NCBI GenBank assembly: GCA_022496805.1
Contig: CM040100.1
Span: 21,977,009 to 22,041,008 of the forward strand
Origin: Pohlia nutans
Lineage: Eukaryota > Streptophyta > Bryopsida > Bryales > Mniaceae
Reading direction: 5' to 3'
DNA length: 64,000 nt
Positions within the stretch are counted from its first letter, which is position 1. The number at the start of each line of letters is the position of its first letter. Shown in pieces: positions 47,301 through 60,717 of the stretch. The notes beneath the pieces are model-generated. The model worked only from the letters and a program-made list of their open reading frames with translations. It did no database searches and had not been told where the DNA came from. Position numbers and translations under genes: made by a program.

Positions 47301-49684
47301 TTAGTATGGAACGATCTAAAGCGTTTGGAACTCAGAAAGGTTAGTGTAATTGATAGAGATGTTACTTGGATATATTTCGAAGCTTGTGACATATGTAGCC
47401 ATTATTTGAAATTAGACGTTCATAGACCCAGGTAAGCACGTGTATTTGTTAGAACTACTTCTAGATGCTTGCAAGCTTGATAACTTCTTTGCTTTGTGGA
47501 AGAATATGAAGTTAATGCTGCAAACCCGAATTTGATGTAGTAAATGCTCACTCCATGCGGTTCTACATTCTTTTTTGCAGTTTCTTCAAGATGAGGTAGA
47601 TGGATATTACGAGGCGTCGATAGAGGATCACCAACTCTTTTATAATACTGCAGATATGCAACTCATCTACTCTTCAGCTAGTGAGGGCGAAGGCTCTGTG
47701 ATTGGTGGTGTCCATCTGGAACTTCTTGTGGATCATCATCCTCCTCCTGATTCTGCTAACAACTCGTTTTGGACGGTATGTGAAACTAGGAAAAGTGACA
47801 GACTAGGAATAAATGTCATATCAACTGCTGTTACTGAGTTGTCGCCTTCAATGCGCTCCAGTTTATAACATATTTTTAGCTATCTAGACTCTACGTATCT
47901 TGAGTTTTCCCGCCGTATGACTTCTGCTGGAGGATTGATTTGCTAGTTGTGGGTAAATTTCAATCTTAATCTATCAGTAACCTTGGTGTGAATAACCAAT
48001 ACTAAAGGTCCTGCTATGGGCGTGGATTGTTGGACAGCTGCATGAGCCATTGGCTATATTTCAATCAGTTTTCCAGGCTATGGTGCTCGGTTTTACTCCG
48101 CTTTTTGGTCACAACAACTTACCGGAGCTTGACCTACGATTGGCCGTCCACGTGCTTACCTGGGTCTATGAACTACATGCAGAAGAAGTTTCTTTTTGTC
48201 TTGAAACGTTGAATGTTGTAGAGGTACCGTCTCACCTGAAGCCATTGTTCAAAACCTAGATGATGACAGTGATGTCAGCATTAGACGTTGAAGCGCCATG
48301 AGTTGCCCGGCAATACCGACTTGTACTTGATTATAGTAAGTTGTTGGTGTATTTGTTGCAGACTGCTGTTGGGATGCTTCGTGAGGTGGTCGAGAGTGAA
48401 CACCATGTGTTCGTTTTCAAGCTGGTGGTATTTTTATTAGTCACCGTGGAGAGAGGAGGCCGGGATAATGTTTTACGATTTGTCCGCAGTGGAGGAGCTA
48501 CTGTCATCGTGCCTCTTATTGTATTATCATTGGCGAAGGTTGTTACTTCAAGAACTCACACGCTGCATGAAATGTTTTCTTGCCCTCCCAGATCTTCATC
48601 AAATGTCTCTATCATATGCGATTAATTTGGTGCCGATTTCTTCAGAAGTTTGTCATAATGTTGCTAAACTGATATCGTGAAAGATTCCTGTGGCTACGAT
48701 CCAGTGGCAGTTGACGTATACCGCATTATTTTCAGTACATGCAGGGTGTACAATATACTGAATCTTTGTCATTTAAAGTCTTTCAATGACGTGTTTTTAC
48801 ATTGGCAGTGCTGTCGAGACAAGCATCGGTTTGAGTGTGATGCATGGTCGTCCGGAGATGTTTTATCTCGAGGTGCAGTGGAAACATTGCGATACGTGGG
48901 AACTGACGGTGCGGTGAAACTCGTAAGGATTCCCTCCGGAAGAGCTCACGAGTTGCTGGAAAGAGCATCTCAAGATGGCAGCATGGATGCTAAAGAAGCC
49001 ATAAGATGGCAGGATGAAAAGGTCCCAGAAAAGATTCAATTGGGTTTAGCACTGGACTTATTGGAAGCCCTCTTGAGGTATTCTTGCATGTGGTGATAGT
49101 ATTGAGTACATATTATGCTGTTCGCATTCTTTAAGTAGCTGGTTGTGGCTTTTGAGGACTTCGCGTTTCAAATTTACAGTAGGTTATTGCTTACTTGAAT
49201 CGATCCTCGCTGACTTTGTCACCGATTTTTTCCACAGGATATCGGGAAGCGATAGCAACAATGACCATTTTCCACCTTCAGCTGCATGTTTTAATTTTTC
49301 TAGGGAGGAGATCTTTTGTCACTTAGTACAGTCTCTCCTCCTTGCAAAGAGTCCAATATTCAACAGGTTATTTTCTTTCGCCCTTAATTAAGTGTAAATT
49401 GCATAAAACAGTACTGCACAGTTTTATCAAATGTATAACAATAAACGAGCTAGCACTTCCTGTAAAGAAGTTCGTACTGGTCCCTTTTCCAAAAGTCTTT
49501 TCTATATGCTGGCATAAATAATTTTTCTCGTAACTATTCACATGCACTTGAAAGGAATCTTTACTACAACAAATTCATGTGCATGGGGCGAGACTCTACA
49601 AAATTATCCAATACGTACACAAGGAATAATTGCTAGCAATGGATTATGCTTTTCTCCGTGAATTTGTTCAGAGAGAGTTTGAAG

Positions 49685-49772
<88 letters not shown>

Positions 49773-52700
49773 TTTATTGTCATTATTATTTTTGGGAATA
49801 TGTTATTACGTGTAAGCCAGTAAATCCTCTGAAAATTGGCTTCGGTCTAAGCAACCTTTGGCTTTGATCTAACAGGATTCTAGAGGTTGTGACTACTTTG
49901 ACGAATGCAAATAAAACTGCAATGTCACATCTCTACAAACTTGGAGCGTTCGAAATTCTTCTTTGGAAGGTTCTTGATGGTGATGTTGCTGACTGGGATA
50001 AAACAAGAATTGCAAAATTTCTTGCTCAGTGCCATTTACTACAGGTAACATTCCCCGCAGGGCATACTCTACCATTTTTTTTTTCCCATTGTCAAGTTTA
50101 GATTTTTTTTGAAATCTTCAAAGCTTGGATCTTAAGTTTCTGTCAACAAATATTGATGAACTTCTTTCTTAAGAACAGGATCTTTCGTCAAATCCGAACT
50201 GTGAAAATGGTGATGGTGAAAACGGTGAGCATGGGAATTGGCGAGACAGTGTCCTGCACTTATATCTACCTGAAGGCTTGATTCTAAAGCTTATGTCTGA
50301 GGTATGTTGAGTGTTCCTTCTAAATGGAGATAAGTTTCAATATTTGGATTTTGAGTTTGAAGTTGTCAACAGAAGGTCTCTTTGTTATGTAGTCAAGCGT
50401 GAAGATATGTGTGAGACCTTATGCTGTGCTGACAACTATGATTTGCTGGTTACAGGGTCCAGAATCCTTCTTAGCACAATTGGATTCCGAGCAGGATGGT
50501 CCTGAGGTTATATGGAACTTGGAGATGAGGCAGCGCTTGCTCGATCACCTAACCTCTGAGCTAGAGTCTTATGTCAAGTTCCGTGCTGCAGATCCCTTAG
50601 CATTGTACATCCATGTCCCCAAAGCTCCATTGGCCTATCCAGAGTTGGAAGGTAAGCGTCTTTCACCATCTTCCAGTTCTCCAATTTACATCAATATCGT
50701 ATGATTTCCTAAGGTTGGGAATTCAAGAAATAGTGGAGAAGAGAAATGCACTGCATGCTCTGCCCTGTGGACGGATCTAACCTGCACTTCTCTTGATTGT
50801 ATGTGCAGAATCAGTCTTTTCAGCTCCGTTCTATATTCAGAACTTGCTCGATGGCGAGCGCTTTCCAAACTATCAAATTAATGATCCTAATGGCTTTCTT
50901 AACAGCCTTATGCAGGTGAGAAGACATGTGCATATCATATCAATTTTGTATATTGAGCATTTTGCTAGTATGTATTGGTTAGGAACTTACATGTCCAATC
51001 CAATCTTGTACACTGTTGGAACAAAACCCAACACTGAAACTCCACATACATACACCTATGTCATTTGTAGGACTTGAGGAGGTCAGCAAAGATCTTGGCC
51101 AGCTCTGGTGTAGAGACATCCACAGTACGTGAGGAGGTGCCTCGTACTCACCTATTACTTCATGCTCTGGTGAGTATTGTCTAGTTTTCAACCTTAAGCT
51201 TTCTCTGAGGATTTTGGGTTTTACAACCTTGTTATTTTATAAACATAGGATGTGGCTGCAGAAGTATGCATGTTTCTAGAGCAGAAGGTTATAGTAAGCT
51301 ATGCGGTCATGTTTGTAATCATAAATTCTAAACAAAATTTATGGAGTGGGAATAGCATGAAGAATTCTTTCTGTTCCATGTTTGCAGGCACATCTTGTTG
51401 ATCGCTTCCCTGAGCTGGTGCTACCAAGCGACATTGAGGCCGTTCTTATCACACTTGCTACTCCCTCTCTTAGAACTTGCCTCGCAGAGAAAGAAGAAGC
51501 GCCCCTGGTTGCTACTGAGGTTTTGCGTAATGCTGTTCGAGTACTGCGGAGATACTGTGCCGCTGTTACGAGGTAGAGAGTTAACTGCCTGCAAAGCACC
51601 AACTAATTTTTGAAAGTGACTGGAAGTTGTGTGCATTTTAAAGTTCTTCATAGCATTAACCTCGCTGTCTTAACGAATCCCAGAAAAAATACGTAAATGC
51701 TGACTTGAGAAGCTGGGAGTTGGTCGAACAAATGTAACTAAAGCCTGAAATGCACTCCAGCTAGTAAATTAGAGAATTTCTCTCTGGACACAACTACATT
51801 GTATGCTTGTGATATTTGAGCTAATATTGTGACTTTCAAATTCGTTTGTTCTATTCTGGTGCAGCAATGACGAAATACCGCAAGTTTCTATTAATTTTGC
51901 GTTGAGCGTTTTATCATTTGGAACAAGGTTAAATTCAGATGGTTCCTTTCCGGAAGCAAGCAGCAATGCGAGTCTAGAATCAACTGTTACAGGGTCTCTC
52001 TTTATTCTGGAGATTGCTTCTTCTTCAAAGTAAGATAATTTTCTTGCATGCTTCACTTGATACTCTTGCGTTTGATTTACATGTCATTGTCTGTTCTAAG
52101 ATTGATATTTGGCTATTGATTCATTTTGTAACTTGATTTGTCTTTTTTAGTCATCTTGTGACGTCACCTATCGGATTGTTTTCCAGTAAGTCTTTGTTCT
52201 GAGAACGTATTCGCTTCTGAAATATTTTAGCTATGAATAAACTGATCCTTGTGGATCTTCGTTGTCTGTGAAGTCCTGCATTCTAACCTGTTAATTGTGG
52301 CCGCTCTGGACTTGGATTTGACCGCCAAGTTCTGGCTTTATGTCGCTATTTCTGGATACTATTACGTTCTTATACAGTCATCGAATTCTCCAGGGTTGGA
52401 AGACTCTGCCTTTGCGATGATAATAGATGGCAGGAAGGATTCTTCTGGGCTCTCTCCTTAGCTGCTGGAGATGCCTTGGCCAGTCCGCCTCGAGGTCCTG
52501 CGCCTGCATCTTTTTCAGCGTTGAGCTGTTTGAAGAACTTTGCTGGTGATGAGGACTTGTACGAACGTGTTATCAAACAGGTTTTCTTTCTGAACTTTGC
52601 ATTTATTCATATGTATGAATAAATAGGAGGTTATGCCGATCATAAGTGATCAAAAGTTGAATTGCAGCGCTCCGGTTATTCTACTCGTCAGTGTTGAGAC

Positions 52701-55700
52701 CCATTTTATCATCGTCCATCATCTGAGTGGTCTGTAAGAACAATAGTAATCGGACTCTTTGCTTGGTCACTTTTGCAGGCTCATTATCTCCCGCTTTTGT
52801 TGCTAGCTATTCCACGTGCTGATACTGCTCTTAAAGCTCGAGACACAAAGTCTGCTCTCCTTTACTCAGCCGCCGATGTCCTTGGAACTTTGGTTCGCAT
52901 GCTTAAGCAGACTGGGCGTTCGCACCCAACCCCCATTCAGCAACAAGAACGATTAATGATGACCCATATAATTCCAAGTCCGTTGCTTGGGTGTCTAGAG
53001 CATACCGAAGGACCCGACAAGTTCATGACAATGGCTGGGTCTGATCTGGAACAACCGATGATTATCTGGACATCACAAGTTAGGGCAGAGCTTTATGACC
53101 GTGTAATGGATCGTCTGCAGCAGCATCACATAATACTGGCCACAGGGAACGGTGACATCGGCGATGAATCAGAATGGATACAATCATTCCATTATGAGTG
53201 TCTCAAGGATGAGATAAGTGTGGGCGGAGTTTTTGTTAAAGGTCTTGCATCTGGTCAGTGGGAAACTTTTGGTCTTCCAGCAGGCCACGACTTCCTTGAT
53301 GCTGTACTGGATTACCTAGAGACGAAACTGCATGTTCTTGATGCGGAGTCAGACTTGAATACAAGCATTGAAGAAGATGAAGATGAATATTTTAGGTTTG
53401 AGGAATACCTAACAGTACTGGCTTCATTGAAGGAGACTCTGAAGTACGCTGTAAAGGTGGGAAGGCCAGAACTCATTGCACAATGTCGCCCGTCCTTGCT
53501 CTCAACAATTGCAGTAAGAGGACATAGCCTGTCGCGTATCCAAGTCGAAATTGCTAGTATTGTGAAAGTCCTGGTTGCGGATGCATCCGGGAGAGCAGCT
53601 GTACTTCAATCGGACTTGATGGCCATACTTGCAGTCAAGCTATGGGATTCTGCAGCTAGTCCTCATGATGGCGGAATGGAAGAGCTGCTTATGGTCATCC
53701 TCCACGCCCTTCGTTCCCTTAGTGAAAGTATTCCGGCCACAGTATTAGCCACTACTCAGTTTTCAGCTTCCGGAGTTCTTCTACCACTCCTGGCAATTTT
53801 TTGTGGCGTTAGACTCCCAAACCTGGTGGCTGCGGCTTTTGATCATGCGCATGACTTCGATTCAATCCTTATTCCTGAGGCAGGACGGATCGTAGCTGCT
53901 CAAACACTTGGACAGCTCCTTCTAGCTGGCAGCGGTGTAAGTCGACGTTCTAAACTTCTTGAGGACCTATCTCAGCGCAAGTCTCTGGCTAGTAGGTCCG
54001 CGAATGGGAGCGCAAATGGATCTGCTAATGGACACAGCAACTATGATGAGGGAGCGGGAGAGGTCACTGATATGTACGAACTGGTACACATTGTCGAGTC
54101 CAGCAGAAAGGACAGTACTAGTGTGCAACCAACTGTTATCGAGACGTTTTTGCGGCTGCTTCCCCTGGACCTTCTGTCAACTATAGCGAGAGATCCTGCA
54201 GAAGCCTGCCGGAAGTTTGATGCTGCTTACCAGTCACCACGTCTTGTGTGGGATGAGGGGAAGCGGCTTCTTGTGAAGGAGACACTTAGCAACGAGGTTC
54301 GCAAGGTGCAACAAGCTATGCAACAACAGAAGTCGTCTCATCTTCCTACCTGGTCAATGGAAGGAGGGCAGGCTGTCTTTGTCCGGTGGATACTCATTAC
54401 CATCCTGTACGGGGATACCAAGGCTATGTACCGAGATAATGAACAAGCTGGTTATGCTCGTGAGATGTACCTTGGTGGATTTTTCCTGGATCAGTTTCTG
54501 AGGGATCCTGGTTATGACTTCGGCAGCATTCTTGAGGCGCGATTTCTATGTGAAGTTCGCAAGGCTGTCGTTATTGGAGCATATGCCGATGTTTTTAATT
54601 TTGATGACCGAAGGCGACTACTGCTCACTTTGCTGCTACTTTTCAAAGCTCGACCATACCTGAAGGAAGGCCAGTCGAACATTGACATTTTCCTTCCCGT
54701 CTATGACTTCATGAGTAACCCAAATGAGCGTCGAGCACTTGCCCAACCTGCTATGTGCTTGATCCATGCTATTGCTGACCATTCAGATATTGCTGATTGT
54801 ATTGTCTCTGAAGAATTGGTGGAGAACCTAGTTTCCCTTCTTCAACTAAGGGTTCCGAAGTCCGCAGCTGGTTATGCTGGGACAGATCCACGAATATGCA
54901 GCCTCATGTTACTGCTCCGGTTGATGAGGCTTAGCAGTGCCACTGTGGAGATGGCATTAAGGTTGGGAATAGTACCTAAAATGGCAGACTTCATTATTGA
55001 TGCCGAAGGCTCCGATGGGGTGATACAACGCGCAATTGAGTGCTTAGCGATAATGTGTGCAGACAAGCGCAAGGGTTCGGAAGTGAGTAGATTGTTAGAC
55101 AAATTAGTGCCTGAAAATGCTAAGAATTACGGGGCATGGATCACACCTACTGATCATATTAGAGATGAAGTTGTGGACTCCGAGACAGTGAAGCACTTTT
55201 TGAAACACAAGTATCCTTGTGAATGGTGGACTACAGACTCCTTAGAAGGAGTAAGTGAGGAGGAATCTGGATTGGGACGAGTCTCTGTCGTCGATGCGTC
55301 TGTGTCCTTTCCGAAGGCGACTATGCCTGATTTCAGGGACGAAGCAGATGGGGTTTTTAAACGTAGTGTTGCCATCGGTGCCGAAGTGGATACTAAAGAC
55401 GTACATATTATAGGAAAGCGGCCTGGTAGTGTCATTGTGGACTTTCAGGTGCACTTTCGACGGCTCATTCCTGAGTTCAGCAAGGGAAGTCAAGCTCGTA
55501 GGCCTGAAGTAGATGCCCGTCTGTTCAAAGAGAAGCTCGAATATGATAGCACCACCTTCTTTGGTGGTCGATACTTCGGACGCATGGGCCGTCCTAAGGT
55601 CACGTCAGTTGCTGTGACGCACCTTAATCACACTGGAGATGTTGTGGACGAGACTTTTGGAAAGGTCGCATCTTTTAGTGCAAAGAGCGAAGAAGGGAAC

Positions 55701-58366
55701 CGAGTCTCCAAGCATATCTTTCGAGATTTAGACAAGGATCGAGAACACTGGACCACTCTGAAGCGGCAGTCGTCTGATCTGGACACAAATGAAGTGGAGG
55801 TTGCAGCTCTGAAACAGAACCAGAGTATCCCGGGTTTCGGATTATTTGCAGATGAGCCTGGCTTCCGCGCGACTGAAATAAGGAACTCTGTGGACTCGCC
55901 CTCAGTGTCACCGACTTCCGTACTTTCCTTCTCCTTAGATGACACCAAGGAGTCTAACCCCACAAGTTCTCCATCCAGCCGATTTTCACAACCTAGTCCC
56001 TCAAGTTCTGTTCCTAAATCGCCTCCATCACCTATCCCTGGTCTAACAGTCAAGCCATCTTTCAATTTTAGGTCTGACTCTAGGAGGGATTCTCTGCCAC
56101 CTCAAGCGCCTTCTATCGCTATTCCTCTGGGATCGTCTCGTGGTACCCAGAGGACCACCAGCATCTCCCTTAATAGGACTGCGGTTCCAGGCCTCAACCC
56201 ACCTCCCTCTCCTGGAAGGATTTCGTCGATGGGAAATCTTCCTCCTTCTCCTTCTGCACGTATTCCCTCTCCGACGAATAGGCCACCGTTACTGTCTAGC
56301 TCCACTTCTAAGGGACCTCCTTCGCCACCTGTAATGCAAGGATCTTCTGGAACATCGTCTGTGCCTGGAGTGCCAATGCCACAACTGGTTTCAGTCCCTC
56401 GATCATCGTCAGAGAGATATCCACCCCCTGTAGCAGCTGCTTCTTCTGTTCCTCGCTCCGCGTCAATGAGGGATTCTCAGCCAGTACCTGTTGGTGAGTT
56501 TTCCCGAGGAAATATTCATTTCCTAGTTAAGTGGGTTGAAATAACTGATAAATACTGGAATTGCAGTAGATATGTCATGGATTTTTCTCGTTGAATGATT
56601 GCCTCGGAACTTGATTTTGTCATCAAATGCTAGCAGGTACGATGTTCAGAGCTTGGACTGCTCAAATGGTGTCAGTGTAAGACTCAATCGTTGTGCAGTG
56701 GTGGTGTGATGTCTTGCAGATCCGGCTCTTCTTGCAAAGTTCAATAAAAACATTATGGTGAAGTTTGAGGATGGAAGGTTAGTGGGATCGTCTTTTGGAT
56801 TTTTTCTGGTTCTTGAATTTTGTGCAGTGATGCCTAGCCTGATAATTAACGACTCCGTGATTTGTGTAGTTAGGGTCGAGGTTTTTTCTGTATTGCACCT
56901 CATCTGGAAGTGTCCATCGAATGTTATATTTAACAAGTAATTCGGCTGCCGCTTTTGATTTAAGAAGCGAATGTTATTAATGATTTCTGTTGCTGGTGGC
57001 AACAGAGCGGTCCCTGTAGGTGTAGCGCTAGCATCGGTGTTAGAAGGAGCGGATCTGAAGACAACGAAGAGGGCTGCGGCTATGATAGCATTTTTTGATG
57101 CATTTGAAGAGGGTATGTATCTTTGATAATCATCTATTCTAAATGGGGGTATTGTAGTGCCCACACTTATTACTCCAACCTATATAGATGAAGATTTATA
57201 GCTTTTTTCACAGATTATAGCATGTTTTACTTTATGCTTTCCTGTCAGCTAACTTTTTTCCTTTCTGCAGAGCAAGAAGAGCTGGGGAGAATGCTTGAAA
57301 AGTATCCAAAGCTGGTGCAGAAATTTGCTTTACAGCCACATCTCTGTTATGACCTGATGGGCGTATGGGAAGAGAACTGTTTGGATCTGTTGCTGAATGA
57401 TGAATTGGTAAGTTTCTATTCTCGACCTTTACTTTTCCTCATTTCTCAGGCTCTATCAGGGTGTTACCTCAGTTGTATTATAATTGAAGGAATCTTGTTT
57501 GTTGTTCAGTCTGCATTTATGGAATATCGCTCCTACTGTTGCAGGTCAAGTACGGGAAAACAATATCAGCAGTTGACGTCTGCTCTGTGGACGATGTTGA
57601 TGATGCTGTTGAAGAAGCCAAGAAAAAGTTTCAAGCCATTCTGAAGATTCGCAAGTAAGGCTCTATGCAACTGCGTTGGTGTCAGACAACAAGTGCTTCA
57701 CTCCAGATTATCCTAAGTATAGTTTGTTTTCAAGCAACCATATTTGTGGCCTCGTTTGACAGCTATTTGTTCTTATTGTTCAGGGAAAACCAAGCTAAAG
57801 AGTTGAAAGAGAAACCAAAGCCTGTCAAAACAGATGGAGGGGACGTCTCGAGGGTTGTAAGTGGAGGAGACGTCTCGAGGGTTGTAAGTGCAGGAGACGT
57901 CTCGAGGGTTTCAAATGCAGGAGACGTCTCGAGGGTTTCAAATGCAGGAGACGTCTCGAAGGTTACAACTGCGAAGAAGGTATGACCTGTTTATGACGTG
58001 AAAGCCTGACTGGTAGAACCTTAGAAACAACAAATATATTAGCTCAGTGCAACAAGTGCCTCTTTGCTCGTCCTGCATGGCCGTATGATGGGTTGGTAGT
58101 TTTTAAATTTCTGCTTATCCTCGAGCACCAAGTGGCCGGGACATTTCTTCATAGAACTATTGAATACATGAGATCTGCAAGTCAGTTGATATGCTTTCTG
58201 TGAATGACTTGAAATACCAGTGCATTCTGGCACCTAAGGATATTTAGACCTATACGCCCAATGAATTAACCACTAATTTGTGCAGGTCCAAGAGGAGCCA
58301 AGTTCAAGGATTCTTCCCAAGTTCAAGTTGCAGCCAGGAAAGAAAAAGAAAGGGACTTGGTCGTAA
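41355..58366 (+). CDS. RME-8/GRV2 (DNAJC13)-family endosomal protein, 38 exons, J domain not found
   Basis: I join 38 exons with GT-AG introns into one frame of 2986 codons, and all phases agree. Exons: 41355-41661, 42395-42519, 42715-42873, 43022-43105, 43276-43412, 43777-43999, 44154-44261, 44367-44477, 44578-44802, 45168-45278, 45419-45520, 45806-45886, 46083-46162, 46410-46473, 46626-46781, 46921-47055, 47223-47339, 47581-47775, 48038-48223, 48362-48538, 48809-49077, 49238-49366, 49876-50044, 50179-50301, 50456-50651, 50809-50915, 51071-51169, 51249-51293, 51388-51572, 51865-52029, 52394-52580, 52779-56493, 56720-56777, 57006-57112, 57271-57407, 57545-57654, 57784-57979, 58286-58366. The N-terminus resembles the PH-like start of RME-8. 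Four IWN-type repeats (about residues 745, 1206, 1611, 2006: VLVWNDLKR, EVIWNLEMR, MIIWTSQVR, RLVWDEGKR) match the family in number and order. RME-8 proteins act on endosomes in sorting, with Hsc70. The J domain normally between repeats 2 and 3 is not found. The C-terminus adds a Ser/Pro-rich tail, a 9-residue repeat and a Lys-rich end. Exons 8, 9 and 16 have the least certain edges. Confidence 0.8.
49685..49773. repeat. (ATT)n microsatellite in intron 22
   Basis: About 29 ATT units between the exons ending at 49366 and starting at 49876 of the RME-8-like gene. Confidence 0.95.
57838..57970 (+). repeat. Coding 27-bp minisatellite (9-residue repeat)
   Basis: Five units in exon 37 encode GDVSRVVSG, GDVSRVVSA, GDVSRVSNA (twice) and GDVSKVTTA. 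The DNA units are nearly identical around GACGTCTCGAGGGTT, so expansion is recent and in frame. Confidence 0.9.
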
Positions 58367-59335
58367 CATTACGACTTATACTTGGTCGTTCAGTTGATGG
58401 ATCCTGGATCCGATTCTTTTTGCCGATTTTCTACATTTGTGGTCATTTTGGATCAGCCCAATGTAACGAAACGATAGATTAGAATAGAGCATCGAAGGTT
58501 AAGGTATTTGTGATTATCTTAGGTAGTCCAGATTGGTGTACTGCCTGTACCTGTTGTATAACCTACAATGCAGCCATGCATCAATCATGAAGATTGTTAA
58601 TCAGGTGTATACCATTCCTGAAGTAAATATCTTTCAATGTCAGACAATGACATCTGCAACTTTCTGGAGTTACGAAGGGTTTGCGGTGGATCTTTTTGAG
58701 GAATTCCATTACATGCGGAACTTGACTTCTAAAGTGTCGCACGAAATGTTGGATATCAATTATCGTGTGGTTTGGAACGCTTATTAATGGTCAAGAATTG
58801 GCACATAAGTCCATTATTTACATTCTTAAAGGTGTTAGAAGGTTCTTTGGATACATTTTGTCATTTCCATCTATGATATAGTAGGAGATTGTGAATGGTG
58901 TTGTTTACTTGTTTGTTATAATGACACTTGGTGTAGAATTGCATGTATTTGGCAATTGAATTGATTATTTGAGATTATCGTTGAAAGTTAAAAGTTGTAT
59001 CATTCATTCAATTGTTTAAACCAATCATGGAAGTACTAAAATTTATATTCCTTGGTCAGTTGTATCAATCAATAATTTGAAGCACGAATCTTTGTTTACT
59101 TTTCTTTTACTAACATTTACAGGGCATAAGGATTAATAAAGGTTCAATTTTTTGACAAACGCCTCTAAGAAGTTTCTAAACTGACATGATTACCACAATC
59201 AATGATTCTTTTAGGTACAACATTCTTAAGCCTCGTGGCAAGGTCCTGCAACAATAACATTGCAATAGTTCTTCCATTCAAATGTTTTAAAATAAGCATC
59301 CTTTTGCAATCATTATCTACAATAAATGTGGAATA
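58367..59335. other. 3' flank and intergenic DNA
   Basis: The first 150 bases are probably the 3' leader of the RME-8-like gene; no clear poly(A) signal. No other gene seen. Confidence 0.45.
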
Positions 59336-59337
59336 TA

Positions 59338-60715
59338 CAGTGACGAGCAAAACTGAGTATTGATTTGAAACTTTTCCATTCAAACAACCATATCATGAGC
59401 ATCAATGGGCAAAGTCCAAAAGTGAATTTGCAAAAGTTGTAGTGTGCGACATATAACACATTACTACCGAAGTTTGAAGAGAAACTCAATTGTGATTTGA
59501 AGAAAATGAATTTCAAAGTTAGCCATGTCTAAAACTCGGTTTTGTGCGCTACAAGTTGGAAGTACTTTAAATTTTGTGAATTTTTTCTTATAGCTTCAAT
59601 AAAACTTTTTGTGCCTTGGCATGTTGGTATACATTTTTTTAGACTGTTGTACGCAAAAATTGAAGGAAGTTGACATTTATAGAATTTAAAATATCGACAA
59701 TTTGACAAACATGCAAATGATGTTGGTTTTCACGATATTTGAATTTTTTTTTGGATTTGAGAGTTTGGGACTGCATTGGCCATTGTATAGAGAGCATAGG
59801 TTGCAATATGACCATTGTTACATCTTAATGCCTTTACATTTGAAATAGTTGTTGAATAGCCAAAGTGTTCAATTTATATATTAGAGTTGTATGATGCAGT
59901 TTTTTGGTTTGACTTTTTTGTACAAAGTCTAGGGTTCATGATGCACATACTCAATTAACCAATTGAAAAACTTGTTTTTTTTGTGTTCAGTATCATCAAA
60001 ATATTGTCAATTTTATGAAAGTCAGTGTAATTTCTGGCAGTTTTGAATTTTTTGATGATATGGAAAATAATATGTTTTTTAATTTTGATTTGTAGGATTG
60101 ATTATGTGCGTCATAAACTCTAGTTTTCGTACAAAAATCCTAAACCAAAAAACTACATCGTATAGCTCCAATATATAAATTGAACGCATTGGCCTATTCA
60201 ACAACTATTTCAAATGTAAAGGCATTAAGATGTAACAATGGTCATATTGCAACCTATGCTCTCTATACAATGGCCAATGCAGTCCCAAACTCTCAAATCC
60301 AAAAAAAAATTCAAATATCGTGAAAACCAACATCATTTGCATGTTTGTCAAATTGTCGATATTTTAAATTCTATAAATGTCAACTTCCTTCAATTTTTGC
60401 GTACAACAGTCTAAAACAATGTATACCAACATGCCAAGGCACAAAAAGTTTTATTGAAGCTATAAGAAAAAATTCACAAAATTTAAAGTACTTCCAACTT
60501 GTAGCGCACAAAACCGAGTTTTAGACATGGCTAACTTTGAAATTCATTTTCTTCAAATCACAATTGAGTTTCTCTTCAAACTTCGGTAGTAATGTGTTAT
60601 ATGTCGCACACTACAACTTTTGCAAATTCACTTTTGGACTTTGCCCATTGATGCTCATGATATGGTTGTTTGAATGGAAAAGTTTCAAATCAATACTCAG
60701 TTTTGTTTGTAAGTG
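59338..60715. mobile_element. 1.38-kb long-arm foldback element, TA-flanked
   Basis: Arms of roughly 630 bp (59338 to about 59970, and about 60090 to 60715) are nearly identical inverted copies with a loop of roughly 100 bp. The ends read CAGTGACGAGCAAAACTGAG and, on the other side, the complement of CACTTACAAACAAAACTGAG, each next to TA (59336-59337 and 60716-60717). This fits a Tc1/mariner-type foldback without transposase. A transcript through it would fold into a very long hairpin. Confidence 0.75.
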
Positions 60716-60717
60716 TA

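Noticed and set aside
49630..49867. Poly-Leu and poly-Tyr open frames
   Set aside because: They are translations of the (ATT)n microsatellite inside an intron.
55360..55450. SEA-like module in exon 32 (GSVIVDFQVHF)
   Set aside because: The short motif resembles SEA-type strands, but the rest of such a domain is not evident and it does not fit the protein's expected cytosolic side.
55154..56305. Several minus-strand open frames of 67-145 codons
   Set aside because: They are shadows of the large exon 32 on the opposite strand.
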